A stretch of DNA of 64,000 nt from positions 930,001 to 994,000 of the forward strand of contig KL647312.1 of assembly GCA_000727475.1 (NCBI GenBank), given 5' to 3'. Source of the DNA: Sarcocystis neurona (taxonomy: Eukaryota; Apicomplexa; Conoidasida; Eucoccidiorida; Sarcocystidae). The notes beneath the pieces were generated by a model. It was not told where the DNA came from. It searched no databases and saw only the letters and a list, made by a program, of their open reading frames with translations. Positions 1-10,699 of this stretch are shown here, piece after piece (position 1 is the stretch's first letter; every line of letters begins with the position of its first letter). The position numbers and the translations under genes are program-made.

Positions 1-3000
1 TTGGTATCGGAGGGGTACCAACCATTTTCTGTACATGTGTATGTAGATGTGGATACACCCTTACGTGATAGTTCAACCTTCACCCCCTCCCGGTGCGACC
101 CATCCGCGTACACATGTACACACAGGCGACGAATATGTGCGTCGTGTTTTCGCGGATAGACATGAATACACATATATATGTGTATAAACGTAGAGCCAAA
201 AAGAGGAGTACGAATACCATATATACACATATATGTATACGCACGATCACCTGAGAATTGTCGGCACTCACGTATACACACGCAAGTGAATATCTGACAG
301 CCTTGTAGGCCGCACGTAGGAAGGAGGATCTAGTTTTGCTGCCCTTGAGTGAAGCGAAGAGCAAAAGGCTGTCATCTCACACGGAGCTGAATTTGCTGTC
401 CGTCCGTTTAGATGGGTATCTGTCATCGTGGATGTAGTGTGTAAACGAAAGTTTGCACGAGTGCGCAGACACGAGTGTACGGTTGGAGGACTATGCGCTA
501 CTACGTAGGCAAATTTCGGCGTCAGAGGTGCAAGTGTGCTTGCTGATGAGGAAAATATAAGGCAGAAGTGTAAGGGGCACAACATCTAGAAAGAAGATCT
601 ATCATAATCGTGTAGATGTACACGAGTATCTGCGGGTACACCGGTGCTCGCGTATAAGGTGCAGCCCGCTATTAGAGAAGTACGTGAAAAAAACTCGCAT
701 TGTAAGTCCGCTCACCGACAGGTACACAAACCGCACGTGCTTTGTATCAACCAAAAACGAAAGCGCTAGCTGAGCGGCGGCTGTAACTACTTTGCCACTT
801 GTGATCTTACCGTTTGTTGCTGAAGTCCTTGCTTTTGGAAGGCGCTCTCCAGCAGCATAGACCGTCAATCCTCTAGCTACGTGGAACTACCTTCCCGCCG
901 CTGCCAACACTGCTAATCACGACGTCCTCAAGAACACTCTCGGTGTTGCGTCCTTGCGTTCATGCCACTGAGGGCGTCAGCAGTAGTAACAGGATGACTC
1001 ATCGTTTGCAGCGCAGGTGCTGCTGCTATTGCGCCGGTTGAAGGTTCCATGCGCCTTGATCTACTGCTTTACCAACACGGCGGCAACTCCCGCAGCGGTG
1101 TTCAGTAGGACCTAGTCTGCGGCCCCTGCTACTTCTGCTAGCGTAGGTACACTCATTTAGCAGTGCGCGACTAAACAGGACGTGTGTGCTGTTCCTACGC
1201 GGCTGTCGTTACGGGTGTTACTCATGCACGCACGTTCAGTATGCGTGGAGTGCTAGTGCGAAGCTGTGATCGTCGCTGCTGTCATTCACGGATGCATACA
1301 CGCGCGCCGTCTCGGAAAAAGTAAGCCGGTACATGTGTAGCTCTCCTGCTTCTGGTATGAATGTAGTTTCTACAGTATTTGCAGTTCTCGCCTTGCCTGG
1401 TGGACTTCGCGGCACAGCTGTGTGCTTGTGTATGCGTTCACATCACGCACACATGTGGACGCATCAACAGATCTGTGTGTACGTGTATGTTCGTACCCTT
1501 TCAGATTTCCGCGTAACAGCGAGTCACTCACCGCCTGCTCTACTACGTTCTTGCTGTCACAGATGCCACTGTTTTAAGCTAATACCCTAATCACTAACTT
1601 CGTGCGCGTATACGTACCGGCACTGTTGCACCTGAGCGCATACAAGGAAAGAGGTCGGTCGACAGTTCTTCATCCCGCTGACCACTTTACATACACATAT
1701 GCACAGGTCAACTGATGTATACACAGATGCGTACAGAACGTTTGCAGTACTGCCTTTCAAGTCTACTAAGGTAGCCAATGACACCGTGCAACTGCACGCT
1801 GCAAATTCTCTTCCGGGTGGTGTGACAAGTGAGTGGTCACGCATACGATCTACAAAACTTCCCGACCCGGCACGAGTCAAAGTATCCACTATTTATCGTT
1901 GCAGCTGCAGTAACTAATACGTACGCTGTAAGACTGTGCTGCCTGACTATCTACGTGCAGCTTAGAAGCGCCACGGTTGGTGGTGGCACGTTTTCCTTGC
2001 ACGAGGGAGAAAGTTGTCTGTTCAGATCTGTTAAACAAGTGCTTCTGCTGCTTTAGTAGACAGGCGGCGCTGGGGCTGCTGAGAGTGTGCACGATGCTAA
2101 TATTAATAATGCCCATGCTGATGCAGACCAGGCGGGAGCACGCGCACTACCAGGGACAGACGTAGTGCATGAGGGGCGGAGATAAGCGACAGGATCACGA
2201 GCAGCACCAGCTGCAAACAAAACAGTTGAGAACACGTAGCAGTGGCAGCAGCAGTTACCTAAGCCCGTAGCCCAAATTCACACAGGAGGACCAATAGCTA
2301 CACTGCTTAATGGCAACTGTACAGCGACAAGGGCGACTCTGTACCCGCGCTGCCCAACGCACACGGGTTGAGCAACAGGATCACATCCAGATACTGCGGT
2401 GTTGCTGCGAGAGTCTTTACTAAATTACGGGTGCTACCTACAGCAGCAGCGCGTGTAGGGAAGGTATGCGGCTGTTGTTACCCCACTCTCAGACTGGCCG
2501 CCCTCTCTCTTCCGGTGACGACGAGTCGGCACCGCGAACGAGTGTCGCCTCTGCGACACCACTGCAACCCCACAATCCACCGGTCGCTGCGGGATCGGCT
2601 AGCCAACGCGGGTTCCAGCGCCAACGCCACCAACAGGACTAGCTGGATCAGAAGGCACGACAACAGGAAAACCAGAACACGCAGGTGCACACGACTTCGA
2701 AGAACGGCAGGACGCACAGCCGCTAGAAAACGACCTCCAACTGGTACAAGTGATTGTAGTCGCCTTTCCAAGGGCTTCTGTTTTTTCTTTTCCACAGCGG
2801 AGACTCATTCGCGTGTGTTTTTTTCTTCTTTTCCGGCAATGGAAATTCACACAAGTCGCTCTCCTTGACAGACAAGCTGCGCAGTTTCGGTCGACAGCTC
2901 CCTGTATGCCACAGTAATTCTTGTGTACCTCGTGTGACTCCCGTGTGTTGCTGGTGCAGAACCATCCCGCGTGGGCAAAACCCGTCGGAGACGGCGCGGC

Positions 3001-4252
3001 AGTCGTGTCGGCGGCAGTAGGAGGGAAGGGAGCTGCTGATCGAAGTGTCGACGTTCACTGCTGGGTCACTCGTAATTGCCGGTTGCTGCTGCCGCAGGCT
3101 TCTGGGTGGCAGAGAACTGTGTTCGTGGAAAATGTGGAGCGCTAGAGGAGCTAGAAAGAAGCTCTTCTGTAGGCTGAACCAAGATATGTTGCCTGCGAGT
3201 AAAGTGCCCTCGCTTCGAAAAGTAATACCCATCACGCTTACTCTATTCTTCGCCGTGTCAGCGTCTTGTTCTACTGTTTCCCCCCACTTGTTCTTGCACA
3301 ACTTCGTCAGTGGAGTAAGCTACCTGCTGCATCCCTTTGTCACGGCCTTGTTCCTTTTTCCTACACCTCATACAGCTTCTTAGAATAAGCTCCTGGCTTC
3401 GCTAAGTAAGTGTCCACCAGGGAGTTTAAGAAGTAGTGAGCAAGGAAACATCAGTCGCTCCAGCGGTGGACACAAGTGCTGTCACTGTTGCAGAATCTCA
3501 AGCGGTCACTGCTGTCGTTGGTACTCAGAGAGCGGTAGGTGCTCCAAGATGGCGTGGTTACAAAGGTCAGCGAAGACAGGCAAGCACAGTAAAAGCAGAC
3601 GCTACCTTTGCTGGTGCTGCACTGCAGCAGCTGCAACAGCACTGATGACACGACGCTGCACCTACAGTCACCAAGGAAGGGTCTCCGCTGCAGCTCTTCC
3701 TGCGGATCTCGGTGCTGCCGATCCGGGCTTCGCCGCTTTATCTGTGAAGCGGGTTTCTCCTGACGGTCGAACTCGTGATAATAATAGAACTCTTGCTGAT
3801 AATGAGGTTGGTGAAAGTCGGTTTGATGTTGTCATGCGCTCTAATGAGGATGCCACGGACCACACTGCTGCTACAGCTCTTGCGTAGGTCTTGTGGCTGC
3901 GCCTCTCATTTTTGTTGCTGCTCTTAAGTAACGGCTGCTGTTCTGTCTGCAAACTGTCCCACGCTTTCGAGGGAGTGCACTTTGTGGCTGGTTTCTCGAA
4001 GGTTGGAGCTGCTGCTGCTGACTGTGCTCCTGTGGTTGCTACAGTGGCTCCTGCTGCTCCTCGCAAGTAACACCGCAGCGCTGGCTCTTGACTTTGCCAC
4101 GGCTTCACGTGCTGCTTAAGCGTTACGGCTGCTTGTTGAGTGTATCTGTAGTCTTACGTCTGCTTGAACTGGTCCGGTAACATCTACCGCTGCTGCTTCT
4201 GCTGAAGTACGCCTTAATGAGTACCAGTCGTTGGTGGTGCGGCGCGGCGGCG

Positions 4253-4284
4253 TATATGGACACACATATATGTGTGTCCATATA
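4253..4284. repeat. 32-bp perfect palindrome
   Basis: The half-site TATATGGACACACATA is followed directly by its exact reverse complement with no spacer. The symmetry continues outward for three more bases with one mismatch (GCG on the left, TGC on the right). A (TA)n tract begins a few bases downstream. It could extrude as a cruciform or mark a repeat-expansion event; no function is implied by the sequence. Confidence 0.9.
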
Positions 4285-4559
4285 TGCAGGCATATGTATA
4301 TATATATATATATATACGTAGACAGCAAGTGAAGACATACATCAATGTAGAGCTGCACGCATGCATACGTAAACTCATCTCTGTGTATGCTTGTGTGCAG
4401 ATACTTTATATATATGTATATTCTGTGTATACTATTATCTATGTGCAGGCGGTAGTATACGTACGATTGTATAGATAGTACAGTCTTTCCATGGGGGAAT
4501 TTGTGTACTGCACGGTACACTCACATTTCAGTGTGTATACCGATTAGCCGAAGGACATT

Positions 4560-5165
4560 CATACAACTTCGCACTATGCATATATGAAAGTATGTATTCA
4601 TATACACATATATATATATACATATTTATGTATGTATGATTGTATGTATACATATGTACGTATATTTATATACATATATACATGCACTTATATATGTATT
4701 TATGAATGTATGTACACATATATATATATGCACATATATATGTATGTATGGATTTATGTAAACATATACACATGTATATATATATGTATATGCATACGCG
4801 CGAAACGTGCGTGAGTATCTCACGCACATATGCGCGTACGTCCGCGCCGTGTTGCACGTGGGTATATGTGCAACATTTTACATATACGGAGACTATTGAG
4901 TAGCTGACACTCTGCTGTATGTACCCGTACGTACACCTCCCCTTACTAATCTGCAACGCTCATGCTCAGTATATATATATGTACACAGAGACAAGGCACC
5001 TTTATATCCGTTTCTTCCTCTCTCTCTATTTATATACATATATATATAGCGATACATCAGTCTACATATATATAGAGAGAGAGAGACAGAGAATGACAGT
5101 GTACACCAATATATATATATATATATGTATATATAGAGAGAGAGGGAGAGAAAGACAGTTTTATG
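4560..5165. repeat. Compound TA/TACA/GA microsatellite block
   Basis: This is a mixture of TATA, TACATA and TATG units with short (GA)n stretches near 5071-5090 and 5136-5155. The apparent open frames here consist of I/Y/C/M runs and are artefacts of the repeat. Similar blocks recur throughout the non-coding parts of the window. Confidence 0.9.
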
Positions 5166-5599
5166 GGTTTGTGAGCACCGTCGGTCAACGGTCTGCAACT
5201 GCTCGCGTACGCTATACACACACCTACATGACTATATGTGTATATGCATGTACATTCGAAAAGGCAGGAAGGCAAATGGGTCTTCTTTACATAACTAATA
5301 AACAACTACATGCAGGAAACTTGAGCGGTCTACAAATAAAGTACTCAGTGCGAAAACTAATTTTGCGTCAAGCGAGGAAACATCTACTAAGGCACACCTG
5401 TGTACATACACGTGTGGGTCTGCTAAGAAATATCTATACATATTATATATACACGTACGTATGTGTCGAGTTTCGTTTGTGTATATGTGTGTGTGTACGT
5501 GTGTACGTGTATGCAGCCGTAAAAATATTTATTGAAGTAATTTAGAGCACCCGAACGGCTGACGGGCCTATCTTTCCCCCTTCACGTGGGAGAAAAAGC

Positions 5600-6115
5600 A
5601 GCAGCAGTTGCGGCTACAGGCGTGCCGCCGTTGAGATCCTGCCAGCGCGGGCAGACGCGGCTTCCTCAGTAACAACGCGAGCAGGAACTTCCGGCGTTAG
5701 GAGCTGAAGCACGTATATTACGAGCCGAGCAGCAAAAATAGCAGCAGACGAGGCAGAAGCAGCACAACAGCAGAACCAGAAGTGTCACCTGCAGCAGCGG
5801 AAGCATCAAGTACCGCGGCAGACACAGCAGCCACTTCAGCTGCAGGAGTAGCTAAAAAAAGAGTGGGAGCTACAGGAGTAGCGGCACCTTCAGCGGCAGG
5901 AAACGCTTTAGCAGCAAAAGCAGCGGCAGCAGCAGAAGCAGCACAGAGAGGAGCACGGGCGGCAACAGCAGTAGACGCAGATACAGCTGATAAGGCAGAG
6001 GGAGTAACAGAAACAGGTACAGCAACAGCAGCTGCAGGGCATACACGAGAAGCGATCTCTCACCAGCAGGAGTGGCTACAGCAGCAGAGGCAGCTACGGG
6101 TTCAGAAGTAGGAGT
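5600..6115 (+). other. Degenerate alanine-coding triplet repeat segment
   Basis: The plus strand is rich in GCA, CAG and ACA triplets. One frame stays open from about 5782 to a stop near 6111 and reads as an A/T/G-rich peptide with no domain. It lies about 500 bases upstream of the start chosen for the PAN gene and could be an upstream exon, leader or decayed repeat. There is no clear donor site joining it to the next coding block, so it is not called as coding. Confidence 0.3.
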
Positions 6116-6604
6116 GCTACTTACTGTTGTAGCGGTCCTGTGAGAAAAGTTCCCACTGCACCCTTAGCACCTATACGGCGGTGTACTTCGCTGCACCACT
6201 ACGTGGAGCAGCACTGGCCGCGCCGCGGCCAGAGTAGCAGCAGCGGCAGCAGCAGCAACACAGCAACGGTCGTCACCTCGGTGAGAAGACCAGCCGCAGG
6301 AAGAGTGGCACTGACGGCTGGAGAGCAGTACCGGGAGGTGCAGGGCATCGCAGCACGAGCAGCAGCAGCCGTACGGCACGAAGCAGAGAAAAAGCTGTGC
6401 TGCAGGCTTGCTGCTGTTTCTGGTCCTGCTACTGCTGCCGTCGGCGGATGCAGCGGAATTTCAGCAGCGCGACTTCGCCTTCGGGCATGCTTCTCCCGCT
6501 CTAGCAGCGGCAGCAACCATTCTGCAGGTTGTCGTCCGACGTTACTTCATTCAAATTTTCTGTCCTCCAAAGTTTGTAGTAACGAACACCCACAGGAGGT
6601 GCAG

Positions 6605-7205
6605 ATGGAGCTCTGGAGGTATGCGACAAAGTGCAGCCGGCCCGCGTGCATTGTGCTGCTTGCTGCTGTCCTGGCGGCTTGCTATATCGGCTCTGTAGGT
6701 GACCTTGCAGAAGAACTGCATCTGCAGCAGCAGCGCGCAGCGGAGCAACAGCAGCAGCGAGAAGCGGCGCAGCAGCATCGACAAGCAGCCGAACAACAAC
6801 AGAAGTGGGCAGCGGAGCAGCAACAGCGAGCAGCGAAAGAGCAGCAGGTCCTGGAGAACGTGCCGCTGCTCCCGCTGGCCTCTGGTGGGTCTGCGGCCGC
6901 ACCGCGAGCGGCAGCATTGGCAGTTGCACATGCCGCAGCAGCGGCAGAGACGCCTCCAGTAAACGGAAAGAAGCAGCAGCACTCTAGCACCCTAAAGAAG
7001 AAGGGCCAGAACCAGGCGCGACACAGACGGAAAGGCAGAAGGCTTTGGCAGCCTGCTGCTGGTGCTGATCGTCGGATATTGCTCGAAAGCAGCTGGGCAG
7101 CAGGAACAGCAGCAGAGGCTGCAGCAGACACCCTGTGCAGAGCAGCTGCGGCTCACCCAGCAAAACATGTTGCAGTGGCAACGATACAGGCGTCTTCTTC
7201 AGCAG
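6605..7205 (+). CDS. PAN gene exon 1: signal segment and Q/A-rich coil
   Basis: This exon encodes residues 1-200 plus one base. After MELWRYATKCSRPA comes a strongly hydrophobic stretch (IVLLAAVLAACYIG), typical of a signal peptide or signal anchor. Next is a Q/A/E/R stretch with a loose seven-residue rhythm (repeated AAEQQQ-type blocks, about residues 40-80), probably coiled coil. The rest is alanine- and lysine-rich. The exon ends at a textbook donor, GCAG followed by GTGAGT at 7206. The frame is open upstream to about 6140, so a longer N-terminus is possible, but it would bury the signal sequence. Confidence 0.65.
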
Positions 7206-10200
7206 GTGAGTAAAGAACCATCTACCTGGAACGGCGGAGTAGCTGCGGCAGCCAGAAAGATAAGGCAACAAACGCACCAGGACTAGCAGCAGCGGCACTT
7301 GGGGAAGCAGCAACACGAGCACCAGCGCGAGTCGCAGCGCAGAACGTGAAGCAGTTTGCAACAGGAGCAGCAACAGCAGCAGCAAGCGAGTGCTCAACCA
7401 CAGCCGTAGTAGTAGTAGTAGTCAAAGCGTCACGGGTGACTACACGCGAGCAGCGGCACTACGGAACGGAGAAGCCTTAGCACGTGCAGAAGGGGGGGGA
7501 ACAGCAGCGGCACGAGGACGTGGGAAAGTAGCAGCACCAGCAGCAGCGGTAGCCGCGGCAACGCTTCAGACCAGCACGTCTGGCTACCAGCAGACGTTCC
7601 TCATGGCGCGTGTTTGCTGCCGCTGCATTTCCATGTGCTCACGCAGGTGCTGGACGTATCAATGCTGCCGCTGGGGGGGGAGCTGCTGGTGCAGAAATGC
7701 TTGCCTTTCTCGTGGTCCGAGGAATGATAAGTCAGCACCTGGGCTGGACAGCAGCTGCGACTGTTTCTCTTGCTGCGATGGTCGCCACGTATCCTTTTTC
7801 TGCTGCAGCAACGACTTCGCGCGTTACTACCGCTGCTGCTGCTGCTTCTTCGTTGTATTCCGTCCCATTCTCTTCTTCTCCTCCTTCCTTTGCTGCTTCT
7901 TCTTCGTCTGCTTCTTCTGCGAGTCAAAGGCCCGCGGAAGCGTCCGCCAAGGTAGGCGCACCGGAAGCGCATGCACCTTTGACCGCTGCTGCGCAAGCGA
8001 GAGACAGTCTGCAGTCGCGACAGCAGTGGCAGGCACCGCTGCAGGAGCAGCAGCAGAAACGAAGCCTCTCCCTCGACGGGTATCTGAAGCGGCAGCAGCA
8101 GCAGCGACTGCAGACGCTAAAAGCGCAGCATCACCTGGAGCAGCGGCAACATCCCCTAAGAGCGGAACATGTAGAGCAGCAGCATGTAGGGGAGAAAAAG
8201 CAGCTGCAGCAGCTGTCGGATGAGCACCAGGCAACCGACGGAGGACTTTTTATACGTTCCGCTTCTCGTTTGGCGAACATATCTCTGCGACAACAGCAGC
8301 AGCAGCATGAAGAGAACGTGAAGGACGAAGACTCGAGCAGTCGCGTGCGCATCAGCAGCAGAAGCCTATATGCACCGGGGAAAAGCCTCCTCCACATGAC
8401 AGCTGCTTCCGCTGGTCCACGACTGTGGCGAAATGAAGAGGAAGACGAAGCAGCAGGAAGAGCGGAAGGGGCGACAGGAGGAGCAGCGACAGCAAGGAAA
8501 ACTGATGCAGCAGGCGACAACAGCCGCAGCAGGGCAGCAGGGGCTCAAGCGAAAACAGCAGAGGAGGATAGTCAGAACACAAAGCCGCTCCTGAACAGCA
8601 GCAGCAGCAGCACGGGGGCCAGGGGGGACAGGAAGGCTGCCGCCGCGTCGTATGTGGCGACACAGCAGCGCGTACAGCAGCGGAGGCAGCAGGGCCCGGA
8701 GCAACTGCCGGAGAAGCAGCAGCGTGATGATGATAGCCCGTCGCCGAGGCAGGGCAGAGGGGCAGGGGTGCCGCAGCACCGAGACGTCCCTACGGCAGAG
8801 GCGCGGATCGCGCTGTTGCAGCAAAACCAGTGGCGTGAAGGGGTGGATAACAAACGTTTTCCCTGCGTGATGAGGGGAAAGAGGACGGAGGGCTCGACCA
8901 TGCGCCATGTTTCCGGCGTGCGGACAGAACACAAATGCCAGCGTTTGTGCCGGCGAGAGAAGAACTGCACTCATGCAATTTTGAACACCGCAGACAACAG
9001 TTGTTCGCTCAAGTCCGGAGTGATCGACCCGGTTGATGGGGCTGATGAAGAGATTGTCATTCCGTACAACTGCGCGGACTGTTGGCACGTTAACTCCGGG
9101 ATATCGGGAACACCTTTTCTGAACCGGACGCTGTACAGCCCTTTCGGCTGCTTAACGTACTGCCAGTCGCAGCCCCGGTGCCACTGGTGGCAGTACAGCG
9201 TCTACGAAGAAAAGTGCATGCTTTTTTCCGACGTGTCGGAAGAAGATGTCCAGGAGAACCAGAGTGGCCAGGTCGCCGGGCGTGGCGCGTGGTGCGACCT
9301 GACACCCGCAGAGCTGCACGAACTGGCGTCGCCCGAAGAAGGCGAAGCGAATCTCGGCTCTGGGTGGATCAAAAGCCAGTGTATGCAGCCGCCCCATACG
9401 AGGTCGATTGGCGTTGCGTTCGAGCAGTTTTCCAACCTCAGAACTGCCGATATGTGCCAGAAGGAGTGTCAGAAGCGGGCTCTGTGCAGGTACTTCGATT
9501 TTAATCGCACGGGCACCATCTGCAGACTGTTCGATAAAGGAGGATACCAGGTGGCGACAGGCGAAAACTACGTCGCCGGACCGCGCACCTGCAACATGAG
9601 CTGCTTCCTCATCGGAAGAAAGCTTCGCCACGGGGAAGCCGAGGGAGGCACCGAAGACTCCTGGGAGGTGAAATCCGAGACGACGATGGAGTGTCAAGTC
9701 AGGTGCAATGAGAACGCCCGATGCAAAAGATTCTCCTATTGCACGGAAAGCGGGCAGTGCATCCTCAGCAAGATCGGGCCTCCTCGCACTACCACTGGTG
9801 CTGGAAGCAGAGTTGTGGCAGAGGAGGAGAATGAGGGAGAAGAAAGTACAGGAGAGGAAGAGACCCCAGAGCAGGAGCTTAGCTACCGCACGAAGGAGGC
9901 TACTGGCTGCTATGTAGGTCCCGCCGCTTTCTGCACACCCGCGATGGGGTGAGGGAGGGTACGTGAACGAGTCACAGACACGAAGTGGCTACTGGAGAAA
10001 AAGAAGGTATAGGGAGTAACTGAGCAAGAAGGGGAAGGCGAAGGTGAAGTTGGAGACGTGCTACACCAGATAAGGATTGGCAGCTCTTCAGCAACAAAGT
10101 CAAAAGAAGCAGACAAAAAGGCGCCACAGAAGTCTGAAAGAAGCGAGAGGAGGAGGCCAGAAGAAGAAAACGGTAGGGGGGAGGCACGGCAGCAGTTGTC

Positions 10201-10699
10201 TTTGTGCTAGATGCAATAATGCTATATGCATCTCAGGCTGTCTGCATGTATGTGGTTCTACATGTATGTATGTATGTGTATGTATATATATATATATATG
10301 TGTATATGCGTACGTATATATATCGTCTAATGTACATATGGAAACGACCTGTATGTCTCTCTCTACAGCGACACAGTTCCATAGAAAAGAGGATGAAGAA
10401 GAGAAAGGAGAACAGGGAAGAGCAACAGGGCAGCAGAGCAAAGGGAGAAAGGAAGGGAGAGGCACAAGACGGGTAGGCTAGACGGAGATTATTATATTGT
10501 CAGAAAATGCAGCGGTGCACCAGAAGAAGTGGAAAGGGGGAGGAAGCAACAGGTGAACGAGAGCCTGGAGGACGACACAGCAACTGTTGCAGCACGTGTA
10601 GAAGCAGGAAAAACAGAAGCTTTCTCAGCGCAGAAGCCGTATCAAAAGCAGTGCACACGGCAGATCGTCATGGGTGAGCGCTTGCGCTTCCGCTGTTAA
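6605..10699 (+). CDS. PAN/apple-domain secretory protein, 3 exons, ~1032 aa
   Basis: The gene is reconstructed as 6605-7205, 7647-9948 and 10504-10699, and the phases agree at both junctions. The product starts with a hydrophobic signal (about residues 14-29), continues with Q/A-rich coil and about 400 residues of low-complexity sequence, and has four PAN/apple modules at about residues 607-676, 679-750, 779-849 and 853-955. A fifth cysteine-containing segment follows at the C-terminus. PAN modules are disulphide-bonded carbohydrate- or protein-binding folds; apicomplexan microneme proteins use them for adhesion, so a role in the secretory pathway or at the surface is inferred, not shown. Met 6605 was chosen because it directly precedes the hydrophobic signal. 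The 3' end is the least certain part: exon 2 could end at its own TGA, and exon 3 has a strong internal donor at 10674. Confidence 0.75.
7206..7646 (+). other. PAN gene intron 1
   Basis: The GT is at 7206 (GTGAGT) and the AG at 7645-7646, after a pyrimidine-rich stretch. Removing it joins a phase-1 exon end to the long PAN-encoding frame. The intron itself has CAG-type triplets on the sense strand, so parts of it look coding in other frames. Confidence 0.7.
7647..9948 (+). CDS. PAN gene exon 2: low-complexity region and four PAN domains
   Basis: This exon encodes residues 201-967. Residues 202-600 are A/S/Q/E-rich with poly-Q and poly-S runs. From residue 607 the composition changes abruptly to cysteine-rich sequence with four similar blocks. 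Each has a leading Cys, a helix carrying a C-x3-C type pair (KCQRLC, MCQKEC, ECQVRC), and the arrangement C-x5-F or Y, then C-x-L/F. This is the PAN/apple pattern. Block starts are near nt 8864, 9080, 9380 and 9602. The exon is taken to end at 9948, where GG is followed by GTGAGG. If this donor is not used, the frame ends at the TGA at 9950-9952 after ATG GGG, giving a 968-aa protein. Confidence 0.8.
9949..10503 (+). other. PAN gene intron 2
   Basis: It runs from GTGAGG to TTGTCAG. It contains a GTAT/TA microsatellite near 10260-10325 and a purine-rich stretch near 10385-10475. The open frames inside are repeat-derived. Confidence 0.5.
10504..10699 (+). CDS. PAN gene exon 3 (putative C-terminal exon)
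   Basis: The acceptor is TATTGTCAG at 10495-10503. With the donor at 9949 it restores a Gly codon and opens 64 further codons, reading KCSGAPEEVE and onward, to a TAA at 10697-10699. The peptide is non-repetitive, charged and has three Cys, as expected for the continuation of a fifth PAN-like block that begins GCYVGPAAFC at the end of exon 2. A strong donor (TGG followed by GTGAGC) at 10674 lies inside the exon, so a further exon downstream is possible; none was identified. Confidence 0.5.

Larger units (their letters stand above)
1..6604. other. Left intergenic region
   Basis: No gene could be supported here. Open frames are short, differ in strand from one to the next and show no recognisable domain. 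From about 2.3 to 4.1 kb and from 5.6 to 6.1 kb the DNA is triplet-periodic and reads as A/T/V/S-rich peptide in several frames, but stops break it up. This looks like decayed CAG-type repeat or relic coding DNA. From 4.2 to 5.5 kb it is mostly TA, TACA and GA microsatellite. The last few hundred bases should hold the 5' leader or promoter of the PAN-domain gene, but no defined promoter element was recognised. Confidence 0.6.

Noticed and set aside
2723..3301. 192-codon minus-strand open frame without repeats
   Set aside because: It starts without an ATG, shows no domain and has no splice partners; frames of this length are expected occasionally by chance in 64 kb.
10077..10481. 134-codon plus-strand open frame in PAN intron 2
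   Set aside because: It is K/R/G-rich from purine-rich DNA with a microsatellite inside and no cysteine pattern; it is better explained as intron.
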